Of a stretch of DNA of 64,000 nucleotides, positions 1 through 8,226 are shown piece by piece; position 1 is the stretch's first letter; each line of letters starts with the position of its first letter. The DNA is taken from NCBI GenBank assembly GCA_009380075.1, contig WHSO01000002.1, positions 1 through 64,000 of the forward strand. Reading direction: 5' to 3'. Position numbers and translations under genes: made by a program. Source of the DNA: Alphaproteobacteria bacterium (GTDB lineage: Bacteria; Pseudomonadota; Alphaproteobacteria; SMXQ01). Under the pieces are notes generated by a model. That model ran no database searches. It saw nothing but the letters and a program-made list of their open reading frames with translations, and was not told the origin of the DNA.

Positions 1-2
1 GC

Positions 3-1244
3 CTGATGCACGAGGTCGAGGTGGCGATGGACGCCGGCGCCGTCGGCTTCTCCACTACCGTCTCGGCCAACCATCGCACCGCAAGGGGCGGGCCGGTGGC
101 GAGCCGCGCCGCCGACTGGTCCGAGATCCGGGCGCTCGCCGGCGTCATGGGCCGCCGCGGCGAGGGCGTGTTCGAGATCTCCCGCGGCATCGCCAACGTC
201 GATGCCGAGACGCGGCGGGCCGAGATCGACCGCCTGAAATCGCTGGCACTCGACACCGGAGTGCCCTGCACCTTCGGCGGCGCCTGGTCCACCCGGGCGC
301 ACAACCGCAACTGGCGCGAGCAGTTCGCCATGGTCGACGACGTCACCCGCGCCGGCGGCAAGATGCTGGTGCAGGCGACCGCCGCCTGGAACGGCTCGCT
401 GCGCTCGTTCGAGACCTTCATGCCCTACGACATGGCCCCGGTCTGGCGCGAGTTCCGCAAGCGCCCGCTGGCCGAGCAGGAAACGGGCCTGCGCGACCCC
501 GAGATGCGCGCGAAGCTGGTCGAGGCCGTGCACAATCACAAGCGCGAGACCAACCCCGCCTACAACAACGTGCTGCTGCGCGACGTGGACTGGAACTGGT
601 ATTTCCCGATGTACAAGACGCTGCCGCCCTACCGCTCGGTGGCCGAGATCGCGCGCGAGCGCGGGCAGGAGCCGATCGAGACGGTCATCGACCTGGCGCT
701 GGAAAAGGACCTCAAGCTGTTCTTCATCGCCCCCACCAACTGCGAGGACCAGGACTACGTGCTGGCCATGTTGCGCCACCCCAACACGGCGGTGACCTTC
801 GGCGATTCGGGCGCCCATGTGGAGACCATCGTCAACCCGGTGCAGGCGGACCTCTTGGGCAACTGGGTGCGCCAGAAGAACGCCATCACCCTGGAAGCGG
901 CGGTGCGCAAGGTCACCTTCGACATCGCCGCCTTCTGGGGCCTCGACCGGCGCGGCCTGGTGAGCGAGGGCTGGCATGCCGACCTCGTGGTCTTCGATCC
1001 CGCCACGATCGCCCCCGACCTGCCCGCGCTGGTCCACGACCAGCCGACCGGTGCCGCCCGCATCCTGCAGAAGGCGGTGGGCATCGCGGCGACGGTGGTG
1101 AACGGTGCGGTGCTGACGCGGAACCAGGAGCACGTGGGCGGCACTCCGGGGAAACTGCTGCGCGGCGCGCCGAAGACCGCGCGCACGAACATGCAGGCAA
1201 GGACAGGAACGTTACAGGGAACCGGCGCGCTTCTGCGCGCCTGA
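3..1244 (+). CDS. N-acyl-D-amino-acid deacylase-type amidohydrolase (5' truncated by window edge)
   Basis: The reading frame is open from base 3 with no start codon that fits the family, so only the C-terminal ~413 residues of a protein usually near 500–580 residues are present. The fragment matches the D-aminoacylase/dihydroorotase-like amidohydrolases: a metal-site GDSGAH segment lies near residue 262 and the end has the typical small beta domain (GWHADLVVFDP, then VVNG.V..). Family members are cytoplasmic zinc enzymes that hydrolyse N-acyl-D-amino acids or related cyclic amides; the substrate here cannot be read from sequence. It lies 57 bases upstream of a Bug-type solute receptor on the same strand, which suggests use of an imported carboxylate or amide. 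Family call is firm, exact substrate unknown. Confidence 0.8.
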   Translation: MMHEVEVAMDAGAVGFSTTVSANHRTARGGPVASRAADWSEIRALAGVMGRRGEGVFEISRGIANVDAETRRAEIDRLKSLALDTGVPCTFGGAWSTRAHNRNWREQFAMVDDVTRAGGKMLVQATAAWNGSLRSFETFMPYDMAPVWREFRKRPLAEQETGLRDPEMRAKLVEAVHNHKRETNPAYNNVLLRDVDWNWYFPMYKTLPPYRSVAEIARERGQEPIETVIDLALEKDLKLFFIAPTNCEDQDYVLAMLRHPNTAVTFGDSGAHVETIVNPVQADLLGNWVRQKNAITLEAAVRKVTFDIAAFWGLDRRGLVSEGWHADLVVFDPATIAPDLPALVHDQPTGAARILQKAVGIAATVVNGAVLTRNQEHVGGTPGKLLRGAPKTARTNMQARTGTLQGTGALLRA

Positions 1245-1301
1245 ACGCGGCGCCGAAGTGCCGCAATGAGCAGACGGGCGGAAGCGAAAGGGAAACAGCA
1301 C

Positions 1302-2600
1302 ATGACGACAGTATCGAAGACGGGGATGGCGGGCGCGGCCCTCGCGGGGCTTGCCCTTTCCGGTGTGGCCCTCCTCGGGATCACGGGCCCGGCGGCGGCC
1401 CAGGACGTATCGTTCAAGGGCAAGACGGTGAACCTCATCATCACCTCAGGCACCGGCGGCTCGGTGGACCTTCTCGCCCGCATCGGCGCGCGGCACCTCG
1501 GCCCGCACCTGCCGGGCAGTCCCACCGTCATCCCCAGGAACCGGGGCGGCGCGGGCGGCATCGTCGGCGCCAACTACATCTACGACCAGGCGAAGAAGGA
1601 CGGGACCGAGCTCGGCTCCTCGCTCAACTCCATCCCCTTCGCGCCGCTGTTCTACGGCCAGAAGAAATCCAAGGCGACCTTCGACGCGACCAAGTTCAAC
1701 TGGATCGCGAGCCCGGTGAAGTTCGTCGCCGTCTCCGTCGCCTGGCACACGTCGAAGATCAAGAAGTGGCAGGACCTGCGCGAGCACCAGATGATCGTCG
1801 GCTCGTCCGGCGCGGGATCGAGCGGCACCATCGACGGCCAGCTCCTGAACGCGCTGATGGGCTTCAAGTACAAGATCATCATCGGCTATCCGTCGGGCGG
1901 CGATACCGACCTCGCCATGATCCGCGGCGAGATCGAGGGCCGCGTCACCACCGCCTGGGCCGGCCTCACCAGCCGTTACCCGCAGTGGCTGAAGGACAAG
2001 ACGGTGACGCTGCTGTACCAGATGGGGCTCGAGAAATATCCCGGCATGCCGGCCGAGGTGCCGCTGCTTATCGACCATGTAGAGGACCCGACCAACAAGG
2101 CGGCGCTCGCCCTCAAGATGACGGCCTATGACATCGGCTACCCGATCTATGCCCCGCCGGGCACGCCGGCCAACATCGTCGCCACCCTGCGCAAGGCCTA
2201 TACCGACACCTACAAGGACCCGAAGCTGCTGGCCGAAGCGAAGAAGGCCCGCGTCGATATCGAGCCGATCAGCGGCGAGAAGGTGGCAAAGATGGTTGCC
2301 GACGCCTACGCCGCGCCGGAGCCGGTGAAGGAGCTCCTGCGCACCGCCATCAACTCGCCGCAGAAGCTCGAGAAGGTGAAGACCGTGAAGGTCGCCACCA
2401 CCCTCACCGGCATCCAGAAGAAGGGCCGCGTGGTGGCGTTCGAGAACAAGGGCAAGGCCCAGACCGCCAAGGTCGCCAAGAAGACGAAGATCACCGTTGG
2501 CGGCAAGGCGGCCAAGGCCGACGCCCTCAAGAAGGGCATGGCCTGCGACGTCGACTATTGGGGCGACGGCAGCCAGATCAAAACGATCAACTGCAAGTAG
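1302..2600 (+). CDS. Tripartite tricarboxylate transporter (Bug/TctC) solute-binding protein with C-terminal extension
   Basis: A periplasmic receptor of the TctC/Bug family, 432 residues. A signal peptide (about residues 1–35, ending AAAQD) precedes the FKGKTVNLIITSG.GGSVD strand and the PGSPTVIPRNRGGAGG region typical of the family. An upstream in-frame ATG at 1266 exists, but 1302 is chosen because it follows a GAAAGGGA ribosome site and aligns with the start of the paralogue at 3215. Ordinary Bug proteins are about 320–340 residues; this one carries roughly 70 extra residues at the C-terminus, with KTKITVGGKAAKADALKKGM and a terminal Cys pair. No TctA/TctB membrane genes are nearby, so it is an orphan receptor. 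The ligand is unknown, probably a carboxylate. Confidence 0.87.
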   Translation: MTTVSKTGMAGAALAGLALSGVALLGITGPAAAQDVSFKGKTVNLIITSGTGGSVDLLARIGARHLGPHLPGSPTVIPRNRGGAGGIVGANYIYDQAKKDGTELGSSLNSIPFAPLFYGQKKSKATFDATKFNWIASPVKFVAVSVAWHTSKIKKWQDLREHQMIVGSSGAGSSGTIDGQLLNALMGFKYKIIIGYPSGGDTDLAMIRGEIEGRVTTAWAGLTSRYPQWLKDKTVTLLYQMGLEKYPGMPAEVPLLIDHVEDPTNKAALALKMTAYDIGYPIYAPPGTPANIVATLRKAYTDTYKDPKLLAEAKKARVDIEPISGEKVAKMVADAYAAPEPVKELLRTAINSPQKLEKVKTVKVATTLTGIQKKGRVVAFENKGKAQTAKVAKKTKITVGGKAAKADALKKGMACDVDYWGDGSQIKTINCK

Positions 2601-2628
2601 GGGCAATTGCAAGCAGGGGCAATTGCCC
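2601..2628 (+). terminator. Possible transcription terminator hairpin
   Basis: Directly after the stop codon of the first Bug gene, GGGCAATTGC (2601–2610) can pair with GCAATTGCCC (2619–2628) across an 8-base loop. There is no clear T-run afterwards, so a terminator role is only a guess. Confidence 0.35.
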
Positions 2629-2678
2629 TTAGGAGAATAGGAGAACTGCAAGCGGACCGTGGTGCTCTAACATTGAAT

Positions 2679-2739
2679 CGTCATGCCCCGCTTTATGCGG
2701 GGCATCCATGGATCGCCCGGATAAACCGGGCGATGACGA
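2679..2739 (+). repeat. Bipartite intergenic palindromic repeat, copy 1
   Basis: Two hairpins lie back to back: ATGCCCCG/CGGGGCAT, then ATCGCCCGG/CCGGGCGAT. CGTCAT is at the left end and ATGACG at the right, so the unit can also fold end to end. The flank before CGTCAT reads CTAACATTGAAT, and related flanks occur at other copies. It is in the 614-base spacer between two Bug genes. Confidence 0.88.
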
Positions 2740-2801
2740 ATGAGTGGATTGTTTCAACCCTTGGGAGACGTGCACCAATGCGTGCAGTCTAATTGTTGTA
2801 A

Positions 2802-2918
2802 CGTCATGCCCCGCTTTATGCGGGGCATCCACCCGCCTTCGCGAAGCTCGCTTCGGCGGGCGGAGGAAGGTGGATCGCCCGGACGATCCCCCGATCAAGT
2901 CGGGGGAGGGCGATGACG
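2802..2918 (+). repeat. Bipartite intergenic palindromic repeat, copy 2 (long form)
   Basis: Same architecture and orientation as copy 1, but longer because an additional inverted segment (CCGCCTTCGCGAAG…CTTCGGCGGGCGG) lies between the two hairpins and the second hairpin is expanded with CGATCCCCCGA…TCGGGGGAGGGCGATGACG. About 40 bases after it (ATTGATCCAACG… near 2930) weakly resemble the bases after copy 1 (ATTGTTTCAACC… near 2749), as if a larger unit had been duplicated. The rest of the 2601–3214 spacer (about 2960–3200) shows no gene that I recognise. Confidence 0.85.
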
Positions 2919-3214
2919 AACTGTTAAATTGATCCAACGTTTGAGAAACGTGTTTTAGCATGCATCGGCAAGCAGGGAGATCGAACCAAAGGTAGTGAAC
3001 GGCCGGTGCCGACCCGCGACGGTGAACGCGCGGGCGGCGATCCGGAACAATGGCTGCGCGGCGCACCAATGACCGCGCGAACCGGAAAGAACAGGGAAAC
3101 GACCTTCGGAAAGGGAAGCGGCGCGCGCTGCGTGACTCAGCCGGGCGTGCCTGAACCGGGCGCCATCGCGACCGGCGACAAGCAAGACGGCTTCAACCGA
3201 AAGGGAGACAGCAT

Positions 3215-4516
3215 ATGACGACAGCACCGAACAAGCGGACCGCGGGCATGGTCGCGGCCGCGGGCATGGCGTTCGCGGGACTGGCGCTGGCCGGGGCCAC
3301 GGGCCCGGCCCAGGCCCAGGACACGTCCTTCAAGGGCAAGACCGTGACCCTCTTCATCACCTCGGGCTCCGGCGGCTCGGTGGACCTGATGGCCCGCCTC
3401 GGCGCCCGGCACCTGGGCAAGCACCTGCCCGGCAACCCCTCCGTGCTGGCCAAGAACAAGGGGGGCGCGGGCGGCATCGTCGGCGCCAACTACATCTGGG
3501 AACAGGCGCCCAAGGACGGCACCGAGCTCGGCTCGTCGCTGAACTCCGTCCCCTTCGCGCCGCTGTTCTACGGCCAGAAGAAGTCCAAGGCGGCGTTCGA
3601 CGCCACCAAGTTCAACTGGATCGCGAGCCCGGTGAAGTTCGTCGCCGTGTCCATCGCCTGGCACACCTCGAAGATCAAGAAGTGGCAGGACCTGCGCGAG
3701 CGCGAGATGATCGTCGGCTCGTCGGGCCTCGGCTCGTCCAGCACCGTCGACGGCTTCGTCATGAATGCGCTGATGGGCTTCAAGTACAAGGTCATCATCG
3801 GCTATCCGTCGGGCTCCGACATCGACCTCGCCATGATCCGCGGCGAGACCGACGGCCGCGCCACCACCGCCTGGGCCGGCATCACCAGCCGCTATCCGAA
3901 GTGGCTGAAGGACAAGACGGTAACCGTGCTGTACCAGATGGGACTCGAGAAATACCCCGGCGTGCCGAAGGACGTGCCGCTGATCATTGACGCGGTCGAG
4001 GACCCGAAGAAGAAGGCGGCGCTCAAGCTCAAGATGGCGGCCTATGACGTGGGCTACCCGATCTACGCGCCGCCCGCCACGCCGGCCGCGACGGTCGCGA
4101 CCCTGCGCAAGGCCTATGCCGACACCTACAAGGACCCGCAGCTCCTCGCCGAGGCCAAGAAGTCCCGCGTCGACATCGCGCCGCTCACCGGCGAGCAGGT
4201 GGCGAAGATCGTCGCCGACGCCTACGCCGCGCCCGAGGACGTGAAGCAGATGCTGCGCGATGCCATCAACGCGCCGCAGAAGCTCGACAAGGCGAAGACG
4301 GCGAAGGTCGCGACCACCCTCACCGGCATCCAGAAGAAGGGCCGGGTGGTGGCCTTCGAGGCGAAGGGCAAGGCGACGACCGCCAAAGTCGCCAAGAAGA
4401 CGAAGATCACGGTCGGCGGCAAGGCGGCCAAGGCCAGCGCGCTCAAGGCCGGCATGGCCTGCACCGTCGACTACTATGGCGACGGCGGCCAGGCGAAGAC
4501 CATCGCCTGCAAGTAG
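3215..4516 (+). CDS. Tripartite tricarboxylate transporter (Bug/TctC) solute-binding protein, paralogue with C-terminal extension
   Basis: A 433-residue periplasmic receptor, clearly a tandem paralogue of the 1302–2600 gene: most of the mature protein is identical or conservatively replaced over its full length. The signal peptide ends near residue 34 (AQAQD). The ATG at 3215 follows AAAGGGAGA. It has the same ~70-residue tail after the usual Bug fold (KKGRVVAFEAKGKA, KTKITVGGKAAKASALKAGM, two Cys near the end). The pair arose by duplication before the tail diverged. The copies differ across the ligand-facing middle, so they may bind different carboxylates. No membrane subunits are adjacent. 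Confidence 0.87.
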   Translation: MTTAPNKRTAGMVAAAGMAFAGLALAGATGPAQAQDTSFKGKTVTLFITSGSGGSVDLMARLGARHLGKHLPGNPSVLAKNKGGAGGIVGANYIWEQAPKDGTELGSSLNSVPFAPLFYGQKKSKAAFDATKFNWIASPVKFVAVSIAWHTSKIKKWQDLREREMIVGSSGLGSSSTVDGFVMNALMGFKYKVIIGYPSGSDIDLAMIRGETDGRATTAWAGITSRYPKWLKDKTVTVLYQMGLEKYPGVPKDVPLIIDAVEDPKKKAALKLKMAAYDVGYPIYAPPATPAATVATLRKAYADTYKDPQLLAEAKKSRVDIAPLTGEQVAKIVADAYAAPEDVKQMLRDAINAPQKLDKAKTAKVATTLTGIQKKGRVVAFEAKGKATTAKVAKKTKITVGGKAAKASALKAGMACTVDYYGDGGQAKTIACK

Positions 4517-4540
4517 CGGGTTGCGTCAGTTGGGACGTGA

Positions 4541-4574
4541 AAGCGCCGGGAGGGGTGAAACCTTCCCGGCGCTT
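4541..4574 (+). terminator. Rho-independent-like terminator after the second Bug gene
   Basis: A strong hairpin: AAGCGCCGGGAGGG pairs with CCTTCCCGGCGCTT with one mismatch and a short GTGAAA loop, 24 bases after the stop codon. Only a short T stretch follows, but position and stability fit transcription termination. Confidence 0.65.
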
Positions 4575-4662
4575 ACTACCGTGGTTTCTGGTTGTTTCCC
4601 GAGTTGCTATCATCAAATGGCAGACAGGCATGGGTTTTTTCCGTAAGCCTGTTTGAGGAGCG

Positions 4663-5820
4663 ATGATGTCGATACGCGTTGCGGTTAGGCCGAAATTGTT
4701 GCGCTGGGCGCGCGAGCGCTCCGGCATAGATAATGACGTTTTGGTGCATCGGTTTCCCAAACTCCAGGAATGGGAGAGGACTAATACTCAGCCGACCCTC
4801 AAGCAGCTTGAGCAATTCGCAAAGGCGACTCATACGTCGGTTGGCTATTTCTTCCTTGAGGAGCCTCCCGTCGAAAATGTTCCAATTCCGGATTTTCGAA
4901 CAGTAGGGAACAAGCATATAGCGCGTCCAAGTCCTGATCTTCTGGACATGGTGTATATCTGCCAGCAGAGACAGGAATGGTATGCGAATTATGCGCGATC
5001 TCTGCACGAGGAAACTTTCTCCTTTGTGGGTTCGATGCAACTTACGAGTCGTGTCGAGGCTGCGGCCGAAGGTATTAGGGATGCGCTTGAATTTGACCTA
5101 GATCATCGACGGTTGATGTCCACATGGACAGAGGCTCTGCGTAATTTCATCGAGCAAGCGGACGCCTTGGGTGTCCTCGTCATGGTGAGCGGCATAGTCG
5201 GTAGTAACACTCATCGTCCGCTCAACCCGGATGAATTCCGCGGATTTGCACTTTCGGACAGTTACGCGCCTTTGATCTTTATAAATGGGGCTGATACCAA
5301 GGCAGCCCAGATGTTTACGCTTGCGCATGAGTTGGCGCATATCTGGCTGGGTGAGTCGGCACTCTCGGACGCCGGACCGATTACCGAACTTACCGAGAAG
5401 ACAAATCGTATTGAGCTATGGTGCAATAAGGTTGCGGCGGAGCTTCTGGTCCCAATCGAGGCTTTGCGTGCGGACTATCGCAAAGAAGCTGGTCTCACTG
5501 ACGAATTGAAGCGGCTCGCGCGCCGCTTTAAAGTGAGCACTCTGGTTATCTTGCGGCGGATTTACGATTGCGGTGGTATCTCGCGTGCTCAACTATGGAA
5601 AGCGTATGACGAGGAACTGGAAAGACTGCGTGCGATTCCTCGTGGAAGCGGGGGTGATTTTTACAACACGCAAATTGTGAGGACCGGCAGGCGATTTACC
5701 AGTGCGCTCGTAGGCAGCACGCTTGAGGGACAGACACTTCACCGGGATGCGTTTCGCCTCCTTGGGTTTTCCAAGCTTTCCACTTTCCAGGAATTAGGGC
5801 GTTCCTTAGGGGTCGCCTGA
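4663..5820 (+). CDS. XRE-type HTH / ImmA-IrrE family metallopeptidase (antitoxin-like partner)
   Basis: 385 residues. The N-terminal ~70 residues form a Cro/C1-type helix-turn-helix (RPKLLRWARERSG… LEQFAKATHTSVGYFFLEEPP). The C-terminal half is a COG2856/ImmA-IrrE zinc peptidase with HELAH at residues 222–226 and a downstream glutamate in the NRIELWCNKVAAELLVP helix. Its stop overlaps the start of the DUF4411 gene by one base (TGATG), so the two are translated together. In known pairs of this kind the HTH-peptidase protein is the regulator or antitoxin of a PIN-like toxin. Composition is clearly A+T-richer than the flanking Bug and higA genes, which points to acquisition. The start could also be the adjacent ATG at 4666. 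Confidence 0.85.
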   Translation: MMSIRVAVRPKLLRWARERSGIDNDVLVHRFPKLQEWERTNTQPTLKQLEQFAKATHTSVGYFFLEEPPVENVPIPDFRTVGNKHIARPSPDLLDMVYICQQRQEWYANYARSLHEETFSFVGSMQLTSRVEAAAEGIRDALEFDLDHRRLMSTWTEALRNFIEQADALGVLVMVSGIVGSNTHRPLNPDEFRGFALSDSYAPLIFINGADTKAAQMFTLAHELAHIWLGESALSDAGPITELTEKTNRIELWCNKVAAELLVPIEALRADYRKEAGLTDELKRLARRFKVSTLVILRRIYDCGGISRAQLWKAYDEELERLRAIPRGSGGDFYNTQIVRTGRRFTSALVGSTLEGQTLHRDAFRLLGFSKLSTFQELGRSLGVA

Positions 5821-6308
5821 TGGCCTATTTGCTGGACGCCAATATCTTCATCCAGGCGAAGAATCTTCACTATGGCCTCGATTTCTGCCCCGCATTTTGG
5901 GATTGGCTACTCCGAAGCAATGCCACGGGCAAAGTCTTCAGCATTGAAAAAGTCGGTGACGAGCTCGCGGCGGGAGCAGATGAGTTGTCTGATTGGGCTG
6001 CACAGCGCGGGCCGGTCTTCTTTCTTCCGCCGGATACCGCAGTGCTTCCAGCTCTTAATCAAGTTAGCACCTGGGTATCGAGCAACGGCTACGATCCCGC
6101 GGCAGTGAATACATTCCTGCAGGTTGCCGATTACTTTCTCGTAGCTCACGCGCTCGCTCATGAGCATACGGTCGTGACACACGAGATCCCTGCCGCTACT
6201 ACCAAGAGAGTCAAGATTCCAAACGTTTGTATTGGCTTAAAGGTTAAGACAATGTCGCCTTTTGAGATGCTTAGGAAGGAACGCGCACGGTTCGTTCTAG
6301 GGAAGTGA
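5820..6308 (+). CDS. DUF4411 family PIN-like toxin
   Basis: 162 residues, matching the DUF4411 family, whose fold is related to PIN-domain ribonucleases. Visible are the N-terminal LDAN motif (Asp7), a conserved E/D pair in the second helix region (VGDELAAGADELSDWA), and an ADYFLVAHALAHEHTVVTHE segment like the distal acidic site of PIN proteins. It is translationally coupled to the ImmA/IrrE-type gene and shares its A+T-rich composition, so the two form a toxin-antitoxin-like cassette. RNase activity is inferred from the family, not demonstrated. It ends 9 bases before a truncated higB. Confidence 0.82.
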   Translation: MAYLLDANIFIQAKNLHYGLDFCPAFWDWLLRSNATGKVFSIEKVGDELAAGADELSDWAAQRGPVFFLPPDTAVLPALNQVSTWVSSNGYDPAAVNTFLQVADYFLVAHALAHEHTVVTHEIPAATTKRVKIPNVCIGLKVKTMSPFEMLRKERARFVLGK

Positions 6309-6317
6309 GGACAATAA

Positions 6318-6401
6318 ATCGTCGGCAACGGGCCGTGGCGCATCTGCTTCAGGTTCCGTGCCGGCGATGCCTTCGATGTCGAGATTATCGATTATCATTG
6401 A
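6318..6401 (+). pseudogene. higB: higB toxin remnant (C-terminal ~27 codons only)
   Basis: Before the higA start, one frame reads NGPWRICFRFRAGDAFDVEI then IDYH and a stop at 6399–6401. This is the characteristic C-terminus of HigB/RelE-type toxins (…WRICFRW…DAYDVEIVDYH). An in-frame TAA at 6315 and the DUF4411 stop at 6308 show that the N-terminal two thirds are missing. higA follows 12 bases later, as in intact higBA operons. The simplest reading is that insertion or deletion linked to the neighbouring ImmA–DUF4411 cassette removed the toxin's front. Confidence 0.8.
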
Positions 6402-6413
6402 GAGGAAAAAATC

Positions 6414-6689
6414 ATGATCGCGCACCCCGGAGAACTGCTCGCGCTGGAATTGAAGGAAAGGGACCTGAGCGCAAATGCCTTCGCCCTGGCGATTCGCGTC
6501 CCCGCGAACCGGATAGCTGCCATCGTGAAGGGAGAACGGGCCGTCACTCCCGAAACCGCGCTGCGGATCGCCCGCTACTTCGGCACCGACGCCGGAATGT
6601 GGCTGAGGATGCAGGCCGATTTCGACCTCGCCGTCGCCGAACGGAAGGTGGGGGCGAAAATCAGGAAGGAAGTCCTGCCCGTGGAATGA
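6414..6689 (+). CDS. higA: HigA family addiction-module antitoxin (orphaned)
   Basis: 91 residues of the HigA/VapI family: HPGELLALELKERDLSANAFA is the first helix pair, followed by an XRE-type helix-turn-helix (IRVPANRIAAIVKGERAVTPETALRIARYFGTD) and the short MWLRMQADFDLAVAE tail. The ATG follows GAGAGGAAAA. Family members neutralise the HigB mRNA-cleaving toxin and repress their own operon. Here the toxin gene is only a remnant, so HigA is a solitary regulator, perhaps an anti-addiction factor or simply decaying. High-GC codon usage matches the chromosome rather than the A+T-rich cassette upstream. Confidence 0.88.
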   Translation: MIAHPGELLALELKERDLSANAFALAIRVPANRIAAIVKGERAVTPETALRIARYFGTDAGMWLRMQADFDLAVAERKVGAKIRKEVLPVE

Positions 6690-6786
6690 GTTCGTTCGAC
6701 GCGGATTGCTGCGGCGACGGCGGCGCGGCAATCGGCGTACGTACCGATTCCCGCTTACGCAGTGAGCGTCAGTATGCAGCGAACTA

Positions 6787-7290
6787 CTAAAGCTGTTTCC
6801 GCATGAAAATGCAGGCCATGCGTTGGCCGGTAGCGAGCTTGTGTTCGCCCCGGCCCAATTCCTGAAAGCCGTTGGCTTTATAGAATGCGACTGACGCCAA
6901 CGATGCGTCTACGTCGATGGAGCTGGCGCCATGCCGCTGTGCCGCCGATTCGGCGGCGGCGAGGAGGGCGGAGCCGACCCCCATCCGTGCCGCGTCACCG
7001 CGCACATAGATGGCGGTGCGGTGCTTGCCGGCATCGCAACGGTAGGACGAAATGCCTATGATGCAGTCTTCTTTTCCGGCCTCGTGCGCAATGGCGATGA
7101 AGAATTCCTCGCCGTTGTCCATCGCGCGGCGGTAAGTGTCGCCGCTGCGCGGCGCGCCCCAGGCGTCGATGACGTCGGCATCGTAGACCGCCGCGCCGAG
7201 CGAACGGATCGAATCCAAGTGCACTTCGGCGATAGCGTCGCAATCGTCAATGGTGGCGTGACGCACGAAAATTCCTTTTGCCGGCGCCAT
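6787..7290 (-). CDS. GNAT family N-acetyltransferase
   Basis: 167 residues with the GCN5-related acetyltransferase fold: N-terminal IFVRHATIDDCDAIAEVH, the central beta strands (EEFFIAIA…CIIGISSYRCD), the acetyl-CoA-binding AARMGVGSALLAAAE loop-helix (R/Q-x-x-G-x-G/A type) and the C-terminal SVAFYKANGFQELG motif. The substrate is not predictable. It starts 11 bases after the thiE stop and both are read leftward, so they probably share a transcript, though no thiamine role is implied. Confidence 0.85.
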   Translation of the reverse strand: MAPAKGIFVRHATIDDCDAIAEVHLDSIRSLGAAVYDADVIDAWGAPRSGDTYRRAMDNGEEFFIAIAHEAGKEDCIIGISSYRCDAGKHRTAIYVRGDAARMGVGSALLAAAESAAQRHGASSIDVDASLASVAFYKANGFQELGRGEHKLATGQRMACIFMRKQL

Positions 7291-7301
7291 GTCGAGCGCT
7301 C

Positions 7302-7961
7302 CTAGGAACTGCCCTGCTGTTCGGGGGCTTCCGTAATCCCCTTATTCATCGCCTTCACGCCCGCGGCCGGGCCGTCGGGGTGGTGCCACACCGCGCCGAG
7401 GACGGCGAGGAAATCGGCGCCGGCGCGCACCAGCGGCGCGCAGTTGGTGGCCGTGATGCCGCCGATGGCGACGCAGGGCACCTCCATCATCTCCGACCAC
7501 CATTCGATGATCTCCGGCTCCGGGTGGCCCTTGGCGTCCTTTGTCGTCGTCGGGAAGAAGGCGCCGAAGGCGACGTAGTCGGCACCCCGTTCGGCGGCCT
7601 CGATGGCGAGGTGGCGCGAGTCGTGGCAGGTGACGCCGACGATGCCGCCGGGGCCGACGATGCGGCGTGCCTCGTCGTAGCTCGCGTCCTCCTGGCCGAT
7701 ATGCACGCCATCGCAGCCGGTGGCGCGGGCGAGGTCCGGCCGGTCGTTGAGCAGGAAGGCGACGTCGCGCGCCTGCGCGATGGGGCAGAGGCACTCGGCG
7801 GCGCGGCGGATGGCGTCGTCGTCGATCCCCTTGAGCCGGAGCTGCACGCAGGCGACCTCGCCGGCGTCGAGCGCGCGGGCGAAGTCGTCGCGGAAGGCTT
7901 GCAGGTCGATCCGTTCCGGCGTGATCAGGTAGAGCCGGCAGCCGGCGTCTGTCTTGTCCAT
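7302..7961 (-). CDS. thiE: Thiamine-phosphate synthase
   Basis: 219 residues. ThiE joins the thiazole phosphate and the hydroxymethylpyrimidine pyrophosphate to give thiamine monophosphate in the cytosol. The TIM-barrel motifs are visible: LYLITPE at the start, [52 protein letters not shown] and [10 protein letters not shown] near the end. Length is normal. The partner kinase gene thiD lies elsewhere in this window (29150–29956). No thi-box riboswitch is evident upstream, where a palindromic repeat cluster sits instead. Confidence 0.93.
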   Translation of the reverse strand: MDKTDAGCRLYLITPERIDLQAFRDDFARALDAGEVACVQLRLKGIDDDAIRRAAECLCPIAQARDVAFLLNDRPDLARATGCDGVHIGQEDASYDEARRIVGPGGIVGVTCHDSRHLAIEAAERGADYVAFGAFFPTTTKDAKGHPEPEIIEWWSEMMEVPCVAIGGITATNCAPLVRAGADFLAVLGAVWHHPDGPAAGVKAMNKGITEAPEQQGSS

Positions 7962-8058
7962 GCGTCCTAAGCCGTGTCGTCGTTACGTTGGAACGTCATT
8001 CCCCGTCGCCACTTTCCGTCATGCCCCGTCCCCAATGCCGTCATGGCTCTCTCTGTTC

Positions 8059-8132
8059 CGTCATGCCCCGACTTGTTCGGGGCATCCATCGAAACCGTAA
8101 CATGGATGCCCCGCATGAAGCGGGGCATGACG
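8059..8132. repeat. Intergenic palindromic repeat, copy 3 (two facing GCCCCG hairpins)
   Basis: CGTCATGCCCCG…CGGGGCATCCAT faces ATGGATGCCCCG…CGGGGCATGACG, giving a near-perfect long inverted repeat of about 74 bases. Fragments of the same family flank it (CGTCATTCCCCG near 7995; GGGCGATGACGG near 8148). It fills the thiE–VOC gene spacer, where no other feature is seen. Confidence 0.85.
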
Positions 8133-8226
8133 TTGGAGGGTGTGACGGGCGATGACGGTTTTTGGACGTGCCGCATGAAGCCGGCATGACGTTAAAGGGA
8201 AGGGCGTGAGAGTGCCGATGGGCGCG

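Noticed and set aside
2601-3214. CRISPR array suspected from repeated palindromes
   Set aside because: The repeats are few, unequal in length, not regularly spaced and recur singly across the chromosome; no cas genes are near.
6305-6790. A 161-codon frame overlapping higA in another phase
   Set aside because: It is the shifted reading of the higB relic and higA; the higA frame has a ribosome site and a clear family match.
7962-8226. TPP riboswitch upstream of thiE
   Set aside because: The spacer is filled with palindromic repeats; no CUGAGA-type thi-box pattern was found near the thiE start.
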